Numbered from the stretch's first letter, positions 26,088-38,504 are shown. The stretch is DNA of 64,000 bases from Rhodoferax sp. (GCA_029866205.1 JARWZT010000013.1:62001-126000), one strand, 5' to 3'. Numbers and translations are program-made. The notes: generated by a model from the letters alone, not told the origin.

Positions 26088-27185
26088 ATGCAAAGGCACT
26101 TTGTGAATTCCTCTTTTAAGTTGACCCTGCTGGCAGCGGCCGTAGCCCTGAGCGCTTGCTCCGTGCTCGAAGGTGAAAAAGTGGACTACAAGTCCAGCAC
26201 CAAGACACCCTCGCTGGCCGTCCCCCCCGATTTGACGCAGCTTTCCAAAGACACGCGGTATTCGGTGGTCAACGGCGGCGTGTCAGCTGCAAGCTCCAAA
26301 GCAGCAACCACAACCACCGGCAAAGAAGCGGTTGCAGTCGCTGCCTTGTCCGACATTCGGGTGGAACGCCAGGGCAACCAGCGCTGGCTGGTGGTCAAGC
26401 GAAGCCCGGAGAGCTTGTGGTCACCCCTTAAAGACTTTTGGCAGGAAAGCGGATTCACCCTGACCCTGGAGCAAAGTAATCTGGGAATCATGGAAACCGA
26501 GTGGAATGAAAACCGGGCCAATATTCCGCAGGATGCGATTCGCCGCGCCTTGGGCAAGGTGCTTGACAGCCTGTATTCCACGTCGCTGCGTGACAAATAC
26601 CGCACTCGCCTCGAGGTTCGCGCCGACGGAGGTACCGAAATCTTTATCACGCACCGCGGCATGCAAGAGGTGTACGCCACGGAAGACAAAAATCGCACCA
26701 TCTGGCAACCTCGCCCGGCAGACCCGGAACTCGAAGCCGAGTTTTTGCGCCGCCTCATGCTAAAGCTGGGTGCAAGCACGGAACAAGCGGCGCAAGTCGG
26801 CGTGGTACCGCCTGCCAAACCCTCTGCCAGTGCCACCACTTCCAACGGGATGCCCTTGCTTGAATTGTCCGACGGCTTTGACCGCGCTTGGCGTCGTGTG
26901 GGCCTCTCGCTGGACCGCACCGGGTTCACGGTCGAAGACCGCGACCGCAACAAGGGGATTTACTTTGTCCGCTACGTAGGCGCAGACAGCCAAGCAGGCG
27001 ACGAGGGCTTCATCAAGAAACTTTTCGGCGGGTCGACCAAGGCAGCCGCAGCGGTTAAGTACCAAATCGCCGTGCGCAGTTCCGCAGACAAGAGCACCGT
27101 GTCGGTACTCAGCGAGCTAGGCGCCCCTGAAGTGTCCGAGGCCGCCCAAAAAATGATCAAAGTTCTGGCCGACGATCTCAAGTAG
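26088..27185 (+). CDS. bamC: Outer membrane assembly lipoprotein BamC
   Basis: BamC is a lipoprotein of the BAM complex that inserts beta-barrel proteins into the outer membrane. The 365-residue precursor has a signal peptide ending in the lipobox LSAC, with Cys24 as the lipid-bearing residue. An unstructured N-terminal stretch follows with VDYKSSTKTPSLAVPPDLT, matching the BamD-binding segment of E. coli BamC. Two helix-grip domains occupy about residues 95-215 and 250-365. It is encoded five bases after dapA and ends at a strong bidirectional terminator. Confidence 0.94.
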   Translation: MQRHFVNSSFKLTLLAAAVALSACSVLEGEKVDYKSSTKTPSLAVPPDLTQLSKDTRYSVVNGGVSAASSKAATTTTGKEAVAVAALSDIRVERQGNQRWLVVKRSPESLWSPLKDFWQESGFTLTLEQSNLGIMETEWNENRANIPQDAIRRALGKVLDSLYSTSLRDKYRTRLEVRADGGTEIFITHRGMQEVYATEDKNRTIWQPRPADPELEAEFLRRLMLKLGASTEQAAQVGVVPPAKPSASATTSNGMPLLELSDGFDRAWRRVGLSLDRTGFTVEDRDRNKGIYFVRYVGADSQAGDEGFIKKLFGGSTKAAAAVKYQIAVRSSADKSTVSVLSELGAPEVSEAAQKMIKVLADDLK

Positions 27186-27203
27186 AACGCCAGAGGGCAG
27201 GCG

Positions 27204-27233
27204 AAAAAAAACCACCTTGCGGTGGTTTTTTTT
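27204..27233. terminator. Bidirectional terminator between bamC and a small lipoprotein gene
   Basis: AAAAAAAACCACC (27204-27216) pairs with GGTGGTTTTTTTT (27221-27233) around loop TTGC. T-runs on both strands serve dapA-bamC and the convergent lipoprotein gene. Confidence 0.92.
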
Positions 27234-27247
27234 ATCTGGCGAAGCGA

Positions 27248-27418
27248 TTACTTCGATGCTTCCGATGCTGCAGGAGCAGCAGCAGGTGCAGCGGACGCAT
27301 CAGCAGCAGGTGCAGCAGCGGCGGGGGCAGCAGCAGGAGCAGCAGCTTCTTCTTTTTTACCGCAAGCAGCCAGGGCAGCAGCAGCAATAACAGCTGCCAA
27401 GATGAGAGTTTTGTTCAT
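27248..27418 (-). CDS. Tiny Ala/Pro-rich lipoprotein
   Basis: A 56-residue secreted lipoprotein: signal peptide MNKTLILAAVIAAAALAAC with Cys19 in the lipobox LAAC, a charged GKKEEA linker, then 30-odd residues made almost only of Ala, Pro and Ser ending in SEASK. The mature part has no fold that I recognise; similar small lipoproteins are common in Comamonadaceae. The coding DNA is rich in GCA/GCT-type triplet repeats and could vary in length by slippage. ATG 27418 is chosen because it begins a perfect signal peptide; the longer frame upstream does not. It shares a terminator with bamC. Confidence 0.8.
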   Translation of the reverse strand: MNKTLILAAVIAAAALAACGKKEEAAAPAAAPAAAAPAADASAAPAAAPAASEASK

Positions 27419-27618
27419 GATTGAAAAATAGATTGAGTTACGAAACAATTTCCGGAAATTGCCTGAGCGGCTGACCGCCCAAACCCCGACAAAAAGCTTT
27501 CTAGAACCTTTCGCCAGAGCCCCCAATTATACAAGATGGTGCGCCTGGATACCGGGTAAACCCTCATTTCATGAATATCGGCACCGAAAAAGTGCCCTCA
27601 ATTCCTGAATATATGGAT

Positions 27619-28776
27619 TTATGGGCTCGGACTTTCATCCTGCTGGTCCATTTGCAGCCAGCCATCCTCAAACCACTGCGCCAACAATTCAAGGGCACCC
27701 GCACTCAGCCGACGGATGTCCGAGGCGCTCAGGCGATGCTGGTCAGCCAATTGACTCATCAGGGTGGCATCCCGACCGGAAGCAAGAAAGCTTTCGCCAT
27801 TGATGAAAATGTGGGCAGCGTCGTAGAGCATTTGCGTGCGGCGGTCCAGGCACACGCCCTGGGTCGGGTCCAACGGGGCGTTGGAACTGTCAAACCACAC
27901 TTGGGCTTTGGGTTCACTGAGGTATTCGCCCAATGCGCGCTGCAGCGCCAGCGGGTCTTGCAAGGCCTTTTCAACGGACTCCTGGGCAAACCGGGTCAAG
28001 TCGGCAGGGATCTTGGCGCAGTCGGCCTGGGCCACCTGTTTCGGATCACGGTACAGGGTGTCTCCCACTTCGTCACGGGCCTGTTCGGCGAAGCGTTGCA
28101 AGATTTCTTGCGCCAGTTCACCGGCGCCTGGCGCGCGAAAACCAATGGAATAGGTCATGCACTCGCCCAGCGCTACCCCGTCATGCGCATAACGCGGCGG
28201 CAAATACAGCATGTCGCCAGCCTGCAGCACAAACTCCTGTTCAGGGGTGAAATCCGCCAATATCTTCAAAGGCATCCCAGGCTGCAAGTCCAGGTTTTTC
28301 TGCCGTCCGATGCGCCATCGGCGTTGCCCATGGGCTTGCAGTAAAAAGACGTCATAACTATCGAAGTGCGGGCCCACGCCGCCGCCATCGCTGGCATAAC
28401 TCACCATGACGTCGTCTAGCCGGGCATCAGGAACAAAACGGAATTGATCCCGCAGCGCGCGTGCCCGGGCGTCGTGCAAGTCCACGCTCTGCACCAGCAG
28501 CGTCCAGCCGGGTTGTTTTAACGCGGGCAAAGCCTTGCGACCAAACGGCCCTTGCTTCAGACGCCAGGGGCGGTCCGCGTCCGCAGGTGTCTGGATCACC
28601 AACCGCGATTGCACGTCGTCCTGCGCAGCCAGATCAAACAACTCAGCACGATCAATCGGCGCCATCAGTCCCGGAATAGCCTGGCGAATGACCAAGGGCT
28701 TCTTTTGCCAATGGCGGCTCATGAAAAGGGCGGGCGAGAGCCCACCCAGCAGTTGGAGTGGCTGGTCAATGTTCAT
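27619..28776 (-). CDS. roxA: Cupin/JmjC-like ribosomal oxygenase, RoxA (YcfD) type
   Basis: The 385-residue protein matches the ribosomal oxygenase RoxA/YcfD, an Fe(II)/2-oxoglutarate enzyme that in E. coli hydroxylates an arginine of ribosomal protein L16. The metal-binding triad is visible: His137 and Asp139 in GPHFDSYDVFL and His198 in YLPPRYAHDGV, close to E. coli His125, Asp127 and His187. The C-terminal half fits the dimerisation and winged-helix domains. ATG 28776 (MNIDQPLQLLGG) is chosen; a TTG seven codons earlier is less likely. It is divergent from the FKBP gene, with a palindromic -10-like element between them. Confidence 0.9.
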   Translation of the reverse strand: MNIDQPLQLLGGLSPALFMSRHWQKKPLVIRQAIPGLMAPIDRAELFDLAAQDDVQSRLVIQTPADADRPWRLKQGPFGRKALPALKQPGWTLLVQSVDLHDARARALRDQFRFVPDARLDDVMVSYASDGGGVGPHFDSYDVFLLQAHGQRRWRIGRQKNLDLQPGMPLKILADFTPEQEFVLQAGDMLYLPPRYAHDGVALGECMTYSIGFRAPGAGELAQEILQRFAEQARDEVGDTLYRDPKQVAQADCAKIPADLTRFAQESVEKALQDPLALQRALGEYLSEPKAQVWFDSSNAPLDPTQGVCLDRRTQMLYDAAHIFINGESFLASGRDATLMSQLADQHRLSASDIRRLSAGALELLAQWFEDGWLQMDQQDESPSP

Positions 28777-28817
28777 AAGTCGTTCATCCTGTGGCAAAAA
28801 TCAGTAAAAGGAAACTG

Positions 28818-28829
28818 CGACAATTGTCG
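28818..28829. promoter_or_regulatory. Palindrome CGACAATTGTCG, candidate back-to-back -10 element
   Basis: This perfect 12-base palindrome contains GACAAT on both strands. On the plus strand GACAAT ends six bases before the FKBP gene ATG 28831. On the minus strand it would serve roxA with a leader of about 40 bases. It could instead be an operator. Confidence 0.45.
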
Positions 28830-28830
28830 G

Positions 28831-29364
28831 ATGGAAATTTATGACAACTGCGTAGTCGCCCTCACCTGGGTCCTTCAAGACACTTTAGGTGAAGAATTGG
28901 ACGTACTTGACGAACCGGTCGAGTTTTTGTTGGGTGGGAAAGACCTGTTGCCGGCCATTGAAGCGGCCCTGCAAGGCCATCGCGTCGGTGCCAAACTGCA
29001 ATTGCAGATTGAGCCCGAAGAAGCGTTTGGCGATTTCAATGACCAACTGTTGTTTTTGGAGCCACGTGCGCTTTTTCCAGCCGAACTTCAGGTTGGCCTG
29101 ACCCTCGAGGGCTCGGCACTGCCCGCCGGCTGCAACCCCACGGCGCCGAAAGATGCGCTGTTTACCGTCACCGATATTTACCCGGAACACGTGGTGCTCG
29201 ATGCCAACCATCCACTGGCGGGCATTGCCATCCGCATCAGCCTGCGGGTTGAAGGCGTACGCGACGCAACCGAAGAAGAGCTGGAACGCGGAAGCACGGG
29301 CACAGGCTTTTTCCGCATCGAGGCATTGCCGTCCTCAGACCGCGGCGACGCCGCGCTGCATTAA
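28831..29364 (+). CDS. FKBP-type peptidyl-prolyl isomerase, SlyD-like
   Basis: A 177-residue soluble prolyl isomerase/chaperone of the SlyD group. It begins MEIYDNCVVALTWVLQDTLG, and the FKBP domain is split by an insert-in-flap segment: VEFLLGGKDLLPAIEAALQG, then PEEAFGDFNDQLL, then the return DANHPLAGIAIRISLRVEGV. The C-terminus (GFFRIEALPSSDRGD) lacks the His/Cys-rich metal tail of E. coli SlyD. ATG 28831 is chosen because homologous sequence begins there; the frame is open upstream within roxA. No ribosome site is visible. dut converges on it from downstream. Confidence 0.92.
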   Translation: MEIYDNCVVALTWVLQDTLGEELDVLDEPVEFLLGGKDLLPAIEAALQGHRVGAKLQLQIEPEEAFGDFNDQLLFLEPRALFPAELQVGLTLEGSALPAGCNPTAPKDALFTVTDIYPEHVVLDANHPLAGIAIRISLRVEGVRDATEEELERGSTGTGFFRIEALPSSDRGDAALH

Positions 29365-29394
29365 CGGTCCGCTGATTTCTGGCTGGGACCTGCG

Positions 29395-29841
29395 TCAGGC
29401 CTTGCCAGTCGAGCCGTAACCGCCCTCGCCCCGCTGCGAGGCGGTGAATTCCTGAACGATATTGAACTCTGCCTGAACCACGGGAACGATGACAAGCTGG
29501 GCAATGCGCTCCATCGGCTCGATCGTGAAGGCTACCGTACTGCGGTTCCAAGCACTGACCATGAGTTGCCCTTGGTAGTCGCTGTCAATCAGGCCCACCA
29601 AATTACCCAGCACGATGCCATGTTTGTGGCCCAATCCTGAGCGCGGCAATATCAGCGCGGCAAAGTTCGGATCCTGCAAATAGATGGCCATGCCGGTGGG
29701 CACCAGTTGCCAGGCGTTAGGCTGCAGAGTCAGTGGCGCATCCAGGCAAGCGCGCAGGTCCAATCCCGCGCTGCCCGGGGTGGCGTAGGCCGGCATTTGG
29801 TCGGTCAGGCGGGAATCCAGAATTTTGACGTCGAGTTTCAT
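29395..29841 (-). CDS. dut: dUTP diphosphatase (Dut)
   Basis: Dut hydrolyses dUTP to dUMP and pyrophosphate, keeping uracil out of DNA and feeding thymidylate synthesis. The 148-residue subunit of the trimeric enzyme has the five motifs: [11 protein letters not shown] (1), [12 protein letters not shown] (2), [14 protein letters not shown] (3), [10 protein letters not shown] (4) and the C-terminal [10 protein letters not shown] (5). ATG 29841 (MKLDVKILD) is chosen, seven codons inside the longest frame. The gene lies 17 bases downstream of coaBC, the same order as dfp-dut in E. coli. Confidence 0.98.
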   Translation of the reverse strand: MKLDVKILDSRLTDQMPAYATPGSAGLDLRACLDAPLTLQPNAWQLVPTGMAIYLQDPNFAALILPRSGLGHKHGIVLGNLVGLIDSDYQGQLMVSAWNRSTVAFTIEPMERIAQLVIVPVVQAEFNIVQEFTASQRGEGGYGSTGKA

Positions 29842-29858
29842 AGGTTGATAAGAAAAAT

Positions 29859-31079
29859 TCAAAGAGGCGCACCGGGCAGGCGCTGGGAGATTTCGCGAAC
29901 CAAGATGCGGGCCAGGCTCAATTTGCTGGCGCGGGGTAGGTCTACAGCGCCTTGCGCATCCACCAACAAAAGCGCGTTATCGTCTTGGCCAAAAGTGGCT
30001 GGGCCAATATTTCCCACCAGCAGTGGCACGCCTTTGCGTTGGCGCTTGGCGGTGGCATGGGCCAGCAAATCGTGGCTTTCCGCCGCAAATCCAACACAAA
30101 ACAAGGCCCCACTTTGCGCACGCGCCGACTGTGCGAGCGTCGCCAAAATGTCGGCGTTTTCTTCCAAGGCCAAGAGTGGCGCCTGGCCTGAACCGTCTTT
30201 TTTGATTTTTTGGTCGGTAGAGACCTGGGGACGCCAGTCCGCTACGGCCGCGGTCGCAATGAAGACTTGGGCGGAGTCCATATGCAACAGGCAAGCCTGC
30301 AACATTTCTTGGGCCGATTGCACGTCAACGCGGCGCACGCCCTGTGGCGTGGCCAATGCCACCGGCCCAGCGACCAAGGTGACATCCGCGCCGGCTTCCT
30401 GGGCGGCGCGCGCCAGGGCAAAGCCCATCTTCCCGCTGGATCGATTGGTGATTCCGCGAACCGGATCAATGGCCTCAAACGTAGGCCCCGCCGTAATCAA
30501 AACCCGTTGACCGGCAAGCACTTTGGGTTGAAAAAAAGCGATCACATCGTGCAACAACTCCGCAGGCTCACGCATGCGGCCATCGCCTGTTTCGCCACAG
30601 GCCTGCTCGCCGACACCCACGCCCAGCACGGTGGCACCGTCCAAGCGCAACTGCGCCACATTGCGCATGGTGGCTGGATGCGCCCACATTTCGCGGTTCA
30701 TGGCCGGGGCCAGCAACAAGGGCACTGACTCGATCGGCCGGGCCAGACACATCAAACTGAGCAAATCGTCCGCGTTGCCGTGCAGCAGTTTGGCCATAAA
30801 GTCTGCGCTGCAAGGGGCGATCAAAATCGCATCCGCCTCACGGCTGAGGTTGATATGCGCCATATTGTTCGCCTCGCGTGCGTCCCACTGCGAGGTGTAC
30901 ACACTGCGCTGGCTGAGGGCTTGGAGCGTGACCGGGGTAATGAACTGCGCCGCGGCCTCGGTCATGACGACCTGCACGCTCGCGCCTTCTTTGATGAGCG
31001 CGCGGCAGAGCTCGGCGGCTTTGTAGCAGGCAATGCCGCCCGTCAGTCCCAAAACAATGTGTTTACCGTCTAAATCCAT
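29859..31079 (-). CDS. coaBC: CoaBC: phosphopantothenoylcysteine decarboxylase / synthetase
   Basis: This bifunctional flavoprotein joins 4'-phosphopantothenate with cysteine (CoaB) and decarboxylates the product (CoaC) on the way to coenzyme A. In 406 residues, CoaC occupies about 1-185: [26 protein letters not shown] with the active-site His, PAMNREMW, and [10 protein letters not shown] with the catalytic Cys. CoaB follows with [18 protein letters not shown] and [15 protein letters not shown] 31079 is chosen because the homology starts there; the frame is open about 150 codons upstream, antisense to pyrG. It connects with panB and panC at 3221-5023 in the same pathway. Confidence 0.96.
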   Translation of the reverse strand: MDLDGKHIVLGLTGGIACYKAAELCRALIKEGASVQVVMTEAAAQFITPVTLQALSQRSVYTSQWDAREANNMAHINLSREADAILIAPCSADFMAKLLHGNADDLLSLMCLARPIESVPLLLAPAMNREMWAHPATMRNVAQLRLDGATVLGVGVGEQACGETGDGRMREPAELLHDVIAFFQPKVLAGQRVLITAGPTFEAIDPVRGITNRSSGKMGFALARAAQEAGADVTLVAGPVALATPQGVRRVDVQSAQEMLQACLLHMDSAQVFIATAAVADWRPQVSTDQKIKKDGSGQAPLLALEENADILATLAQSARAQSGALFCVGFAAESHDLLAHATAKRQRKGVPLLVGNIGPATFGQDDNALLLVDAQGAVDLPRASKLSLARILVREISQRLPGAPL

Positions 31080-31139
31080 CGGCCAAGCCTTGCCTGAAAT
31101 ACGTTTAAGGGACCAAAACGGGCCCGAAGCGCAATGTAG

Positions 31140-33715
<2,576 letters not shown>

Positions 33716-33784
33716 ATGACTTACAAACCTCTGCGGGCCCGACAGGTTTTAGCCTGGCTGAGCAGCAGCGATTTTTGACCTTAA

Positions 33785-35086
<1,302 letters not shown>

Positions 35087-35094
35087 ACCCTGCG

Positions 35095-35370
35095 ATGGGC
35101 CGTCGTCTGATCCCCGCCGCGCTGTTGGTCCTGCTGCTGGTGCTGCAGGGCCAGCTGTGGTTTGGGCGGGGCAGTGTGCCCAATGTGGCGCGTTTGAATG
35201 AAGAGCTTGCCGCCCAAAAACGCAGCAACGCCCACGCTGAACAGGTCAACGGGCGCATGGAAGCCGAAATTCGCGACCTGAAGGAAGGCCTGGAGATGGT
35301 GGAAGAAAAAGCCCGCTCCGAGTTGGGCATGGTCAAGCCCAATGAAATTTTTGTGCAAGTATCAAAGTAG
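35095..35370 (+). CDS. ftsB: Cell division protein FtsB
   Basis: FtsB is a bitopic division protein that forms the FtsQLB complex controlling septal peptidoglycan synthesis. The 91-residue product has a short cytoplasmic N-terminus, one membrane helix (about residues 4-20, RLIPAALLVLLLVLQGQLWF) with the GRGS turn after it, and a periplasmic coiled coil of about residues 32-75 (ARLNEELAAQKRSNAHAEQ). The C-terminal ARSELGMVKPNEIFVQV is the hallmark of the family. It follows eno by eight bases, as in many Proteobacteria. Confidence 0.96.
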   Translation: MGRRLIPAALLVLLLVLQGQLWFGRGSVPNVARLNEELAAQKRSNAHAEQVNGRMEAEIRDLKEGLEMVEEKARSELGMVKPNEIFVQVSK

Positions 35371-35415
35371 TCACCGTGTCTGCACGGTCTGCAAGCCCCA
35401 CCCTCCCATTTGCGC

Positions 35416-36072
35416 ATGAAGATTGCGATTTTGGGAGCTGAGTGCACCGGAAAAACCACACTGATACAGGCGCTCGCCGCGGCGCTTGAACTGCGAGGCC
35501 AATCGGCCCTGTGCATCAGCGAAACCCTGCGGGAATGGTGCGATGCGCATGGGCGCACACCCCTGGCCCACGAACAAATCCTCATTGCGCACACCCAGGC
35601 CCAGCGGGTACTCCAAGCGCCCCTCTGCGACGTACTGCTGGTGGACACCACGCCGCTGATGACGGCGATTTACAGTGATATCGTACTAAGCGACGCGTCG
35701 CTCTACCCTTTTGCGCTGGCGCACCACGGGGTTTATGACCTGGTGCTGCTCACCGGACTGGACTTGCCTTGGGTCGCTGACGGCATTCAGCGGGACGGCA
35801 AAGCCATGCAACACCAGATTGACGCCCGATTACGGGAAATATTACAGGGCCATGGACTGCATTTCAGCGTGGTGTACGGCAGTGCGGAAAACCGATGCTC
35901 CAGCGCCATGGCGGCAATCGACCAATGCGCCGCCCAGCGCGCGAGCGGACCGACTCCAAGGCCTTCTGATCAACCACGCTGGCAGTGGACTTGTGAGAAA
36001 TGCTCGGACGCACAATGTGAGCACCATTTGTTCACCACACTGCTCGCCAGCACCACCGCACAGCACCCGTAA
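35416..36072 (+). CDS. NadR-like P-loop ATPase/kinase with Cys/His C-terminus
   Basis: A 218-residue protein beginning MKIAILGAECTGKTT, a Walker A of the NadR/AAA_28 kinase type. SETLREWCDAHGR, LLVDTTPLMTAIYSDI and YDLVLLTGLDLPWVADGIQR match the ribosylnicotinamide-kinase-like fold with its substrate Asp and the lid region. The NadR DNA-binding and adenylyltransferase domains are absent. The C-terminus holds WTCEKCSDAQCEHHLF, a possible zinc site (CxxCx4CxHH). It might phosphorylate nicotinamide riboside or a related nucleoside; the substrate is not proven. Its stop touches that of hslO with no gap. Confidence 0.8.
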   Translation: MKIAILGAECTGKTTLIQALAAALELRGQSALCISETLREWCDAHGRTPLAHEQILIAHTQAQRVLQAPLCDVLLVDTTPLMTAIYSDIVLSDASLYPFALAHHGVYDLVLLTGLDLPWVADGIQRDGKAMQHQIDARLREILQGHGLHFSVVYGSAENRCSSAMAAIDQCAAQRASGPTPRPSDQPRWQWTCEKCSDAQCEHHLFTTLLASTTAQHP

Positions 36073-37062
36073 TCAGTGGGGCGTGTCGCCACCCTCGATT
36101 CGCTGGGTGGAGGGCACGAACAGACGCGCTGTGTCCACCGGGTCAAAGTGGTATTGCACACCGCAAAACTCACATGCCACCTCAATGTTCGGACGCTCTT
36201 GCAAAATGCTGTGCGCCTCGTCGGCCCCCAAACCCACAATCATGCGGCCCACACGTTCGCGGCTGCAGCTGCAGGAAAAGCGCGGCGCGGACTCACCCAC
36301 CGCAGGCTCAAAACGCGTAATCGCCTCTTCCCAAAACAAACGGTGCAGAACGGTGTCAACGTCCAGTGACAGCAACTCGTCGCGCTTCAGACTGCGCGCC
36401 AAAATGGAGATACGGTTGTAGTGCTCGTTCAGGCCAATCTGGTCTTCGTTGTCTTTGCTCACCAGACTGCCCGACAAATTGCCGTCGCCCTGGACGGGCA
36501 ATCGCTGAATCAGCAGGCCTGCCGCCACCTTTTCATCCGCCGCGAGCACCAGTGTGGTGTCGAGTTGCTCGCTTTGCAGCATGTAGTGTTGCAGCACCTC
36601 GTTGAGTTTTTCGATCGGGTGGCCATCGTCGTCAAACAAGGGCACCACGCCCTGGTAGGGCTGCTGGCCAGGAAACTTGGTTTGCGGGTCCAGCGTGATG
36701 GCGCATCGCCCTTGATTGTGGACGTTGACCATCTGGCTCAGCGTGGCGCCGTCAGGCACGGGCTGAAGCACGGTGGCCGTTGCACGCAGCTCCAGGTTGG
36801 ACTGCACCTCCACCACGGCGAGTTTGACCGGCCCGTCGCCCATGATCTGCAAGACCAAGGCACCATCGAACTTGATACTCGACTGCATCAATACACCCGC
36901 AGCAGCCATTTCGCCAAGCATTTCGCGCACGGGAACGGCGTAGCCCCCATGCTCACTGTTGGAAGCCCGCCTGCGCAATATCTCGGTCCAGCTGTCGGTC
37001 AGCCGCACGACGATGCCGCGCACCGGCAAGCCGTCAAATATAAATTTATGTAACTCAGACAC
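36073..37062 (-). CDS. hslO: Redox-regulated chaperone Hsp33
   Basis: Hsp33 is a cytosolic holdase activated when oxidation and heat release its zinc. The 329-residue protein has the N-terminal domain, the linker, and a zinc site formed by Cys264 and Cys266 (FSCSCSRERV) with Cys297 and Cys300 (ACEFCGVQYHF), the classical CxC/CxxC set. GTG 37062 is the likely start, supported by GGAG six bases upstream on the coding strand; a 7-base hairpin sits just before that. It lies downstream of the gamma carbonic anhydrase gene on the same strand and converges with the NadR-like gene. Confidence 0.96.
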   Translation of the reverse strand: MSELHKFIFDGLPVRGIVVRLTDSWTEILRRRASNSEHGGYAVPVREMLGEMAAAGVLMQSSIKFDGALVLQIMGDGPVKLAVVEVQSNLELRATATVLQPVPDGATLSQMVNVHNQGRCAITLDPQTKFPGQQPYQGVVPLFDDDGHPIEKLNEVLQHYMLQSEQLDTTLVLAADEKVAAGLLIQRLPVQGDGNLSGSLVSKDNEDQIGLNEHYNRISILARSLKRDELLSLDVDTVLHRLFWEEAITRFEPAVGESAPRFSCSCSRERVGRMIVGLGADEAHSILQERPNIEVACEFCGVQYHFDPVDTARLFVPSTQRIEGGDTPH

Positions 37063-37068
37063 GCACTA

Positions 37069-37072
37069 CTCC
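37069..37072 (-). promoter_or_regulatory. Shine-Dalgarno GGAG deciding the GTG start of hslO
   Basis: GGAG on the coding (minus) strand lies six bases before GTG 37062. No in-frame ATG nearby matches the family N-terminus SELHKFIFDG. Confidence 0.7.
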
Positions 37073-37078
37073 GTTATG

Positions 37079-37097
37079 GCCAGGCGAAAGGCCTGGC
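37079..37097 (-). other. Hairpin directly upstream of the hslO ribosome site
   Basis: GCCAGGC and GCCTGGC form a perfect 7-base stem around a five-base loop, six bases before the GGAG of hslO. No T-run follows. It could affect mRNA stability or translation. Confidence 0.5.
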
Positions 37098-37141
37098 GGT
37101 GGTGGCCGCATCGGACCAAACCATTCAAAAAAGGCCTGTGG

Positions 37142-37666
37142 TCAGGCAATCTTGTGAAGCTCTGACTTGAAGCGCTGTGCATTGTCGATGTAGTGCTTGG
37201 CGCTCAACCGCAAAAACTCCTTTTGCTCCGGCGTGAGACTGCGCACCACCTTGGCCGGGCTGCCCACGATCAGCGAGCCGTCGGGAAATTCTTTGCCTTC
37301 CGTTACTAAGGCGCCTGCGCCCACCAGACAGTTTTTCCCAATTTTTGCACCGTTCAGCACGATGGCCCCAATGCCAATCAGCGACTCATCCCCAATGGTG
37401 CAGCCATGCAGCATGACCTTGTGCCCCACAGTCACATGCTTGCCGACACGCAGTGGCTGACCAACATCGGCGTGCAAGACGCTGCCGTCCTGGATGTTGC
37501 TACCCTCTCCGATAGAGATGCTCTCGGTGTCCCCACGGATCACGACGCCAAACCAGATGCTGGTGTTCGCCTCCAGGTCAACGCGGCCCATGACCTGGGC
37601 GCTATCGGCGACCCATGCGGACTCGGCGAGTGTGGGGGAAATCTGCTCTAACTCGTAAATTGCCAT
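37142..37666 (-). CDS. Gamma-class carbonic anhydrase family protein
   Basis: A 174-residue left-handed beta-helix protein of the gamma carbonic anhydrase/PaaY/YrdA group. Hexapeptide repeats run through [51 protein letters not shown] and [15 protein letters not shown]. The three zinc ligands are probably the histidines in VLHADVG, TVGHKV and MLHGC. Members hydrate CO2 or act as thioesterases; which applies here is not clear. ATG 37666 (MAIYELEQI) is chosen; the long upstream extension lies antisense to the next gene. It is divergent from the DUF455 gene, with only 46 bases between starts. Confidence 0.93.
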   Translation of the reverse strand: MAIYELEQISPTLAESAWVADSAQVMGRVDLEANTSIWFGVVIRGDTESISIGEGSNIQDGSVLHADVGQPLRVGKHVTVGHKVMLHGCTIGDESLIGIGAIVLNGAKIGKNCLVGAGALVTEGKEFPDGSLIVGSPAKVVRSLTPEQKEFLRLSAKHYIDNAQRFKSELHKIA

Positions 37667-37699
37667 GACCGGACCTCGTGGAACGCGTTGTTGCGTACC

Positions 37700-37705
37700 T
37701 AGAAT
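37700..37705 (+). promoter_or_regulatory. -10-like TAGAAT seven bases before the DUF455 gene
   Basis: TAGAAT is followed by seven bases and ATG 37713. The AGGG touching the ATG is too close to be a working ribosome site, so a leaderless start is plausible. Confidence 0.4.
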
Positions 37706-37712
37706 TGTAGGG

Positions 37713-38504
37713 ATGGAAATTCGATACTGCGCCCTTGCCGCTTTTTGTGCCACGGATCCCCGCGACAAGGTGAAGGCGGTGCAGACACTTTGGCAAAATT
37801 CTGGGGGAATGGTGTGCGACGCCGGCGCTTCGTTTGGTGCTTCCACTGCTCCGGGACGCCCGTCGCAACCACTTCTGGTGGCCCCCGCCTTGGTGCCAAG
37901 GCGCTCGCCGTTTACCCCGGCAGGCCATGCGGCACTGATGCATTCCATCGCGCATATTGAGTTCAACGCCATCAACCTGGCACTGGACGCCGTCTGGCGT
38001 TTTGCCGGCATGCCAGAGGTCTATTACCGCGACTGGCTGCGGGTGGCCGCAGAAGAGGCCAAGCACTTTTCGCTGCTTCAGTCGCACTTGGAGACGCTCG
38101 GCCAAAGCTATGGCGACTTCACGGCCCATGACGGACTGTGGACCATGTGTGAGGCGACCCAAGACGATATCGTCGCCCGCATGGCGCTGGTGCCACGGAC
38201 CTTGGAGGCGCGAGGTTTGGACGCCACGCCGCTCATTCAGGCGAAGTTACGCAAGGTAGCCACCCCAGCGGCATTGGAGGCAGTCGGCATCCTGGACATC
38301 ATTCTGGACGATGAAGTGGGTCATGTGGCAATCGGGAATCGCTGGTTCAATTGGCTCTGCCAGCGGGACCGACTTGATGCCGCCACGTTCTACCCCGCCG
38401 CCGCCCTGCGCTACCGCGCACCGAGCCTGAAACCGCCTTTTAACCTGGCAGCGCGCAAAGCCGCGGGTTTTACGGCAACAGAGATTGCCGCGCTGCCGCG
38501 CTAA
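37713..38504 (+). CDS. DUF455 ferritin-like protein
   Basis: A 263-residue soluble protein of the DUF455 family, a ferritin-like helical fold. [35 protein letters not shown] and [20 protein letters not shown] place Glu and His residues as in di-iron carboxylate proteins (the pattern E-x-x-x-x-x..EExxH..ExxH). A role as an oxidoreductase or metal-storage protein follows only from the fold; no substrate is known. ATG 37713 ([11 protein letters not shown]) is chosen; 16 further upstream codons are open but overlap the divergent gene. The SulP carrier converges on it. Confidence 0.88.
   Translation: MEIRYCALAAFCATDPRDKVKAVQTLWQNSGGMVCDAGASFGASTAPGRPSQPLLVAPALVPRRSPFTPAGHAALMHSIAHIEFNAINLALDAVWRFAGMPEVYYRDWLRVAAEEAKHFSLLQSHLETLGQSYGDFTAHDGLWTMCEATQDDIVARMALVPRTLEARGLDATPLIQAKLRKVATPAALEAVGILDIILDDEVGHVAIGNRWFNWLCQRDRLDAATFYPAAALRYRAPSLKPPFNLAARKAAGFTATEIAALPR

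Noticed and set aside
27250-27380. GCA-rich stretch as a CRISPR or minisatellite array
   Set aside because: No constant repeat unit or spacers; the triplets encode the Ala/Pro part of a small lipoprotein with a good signal peptide.
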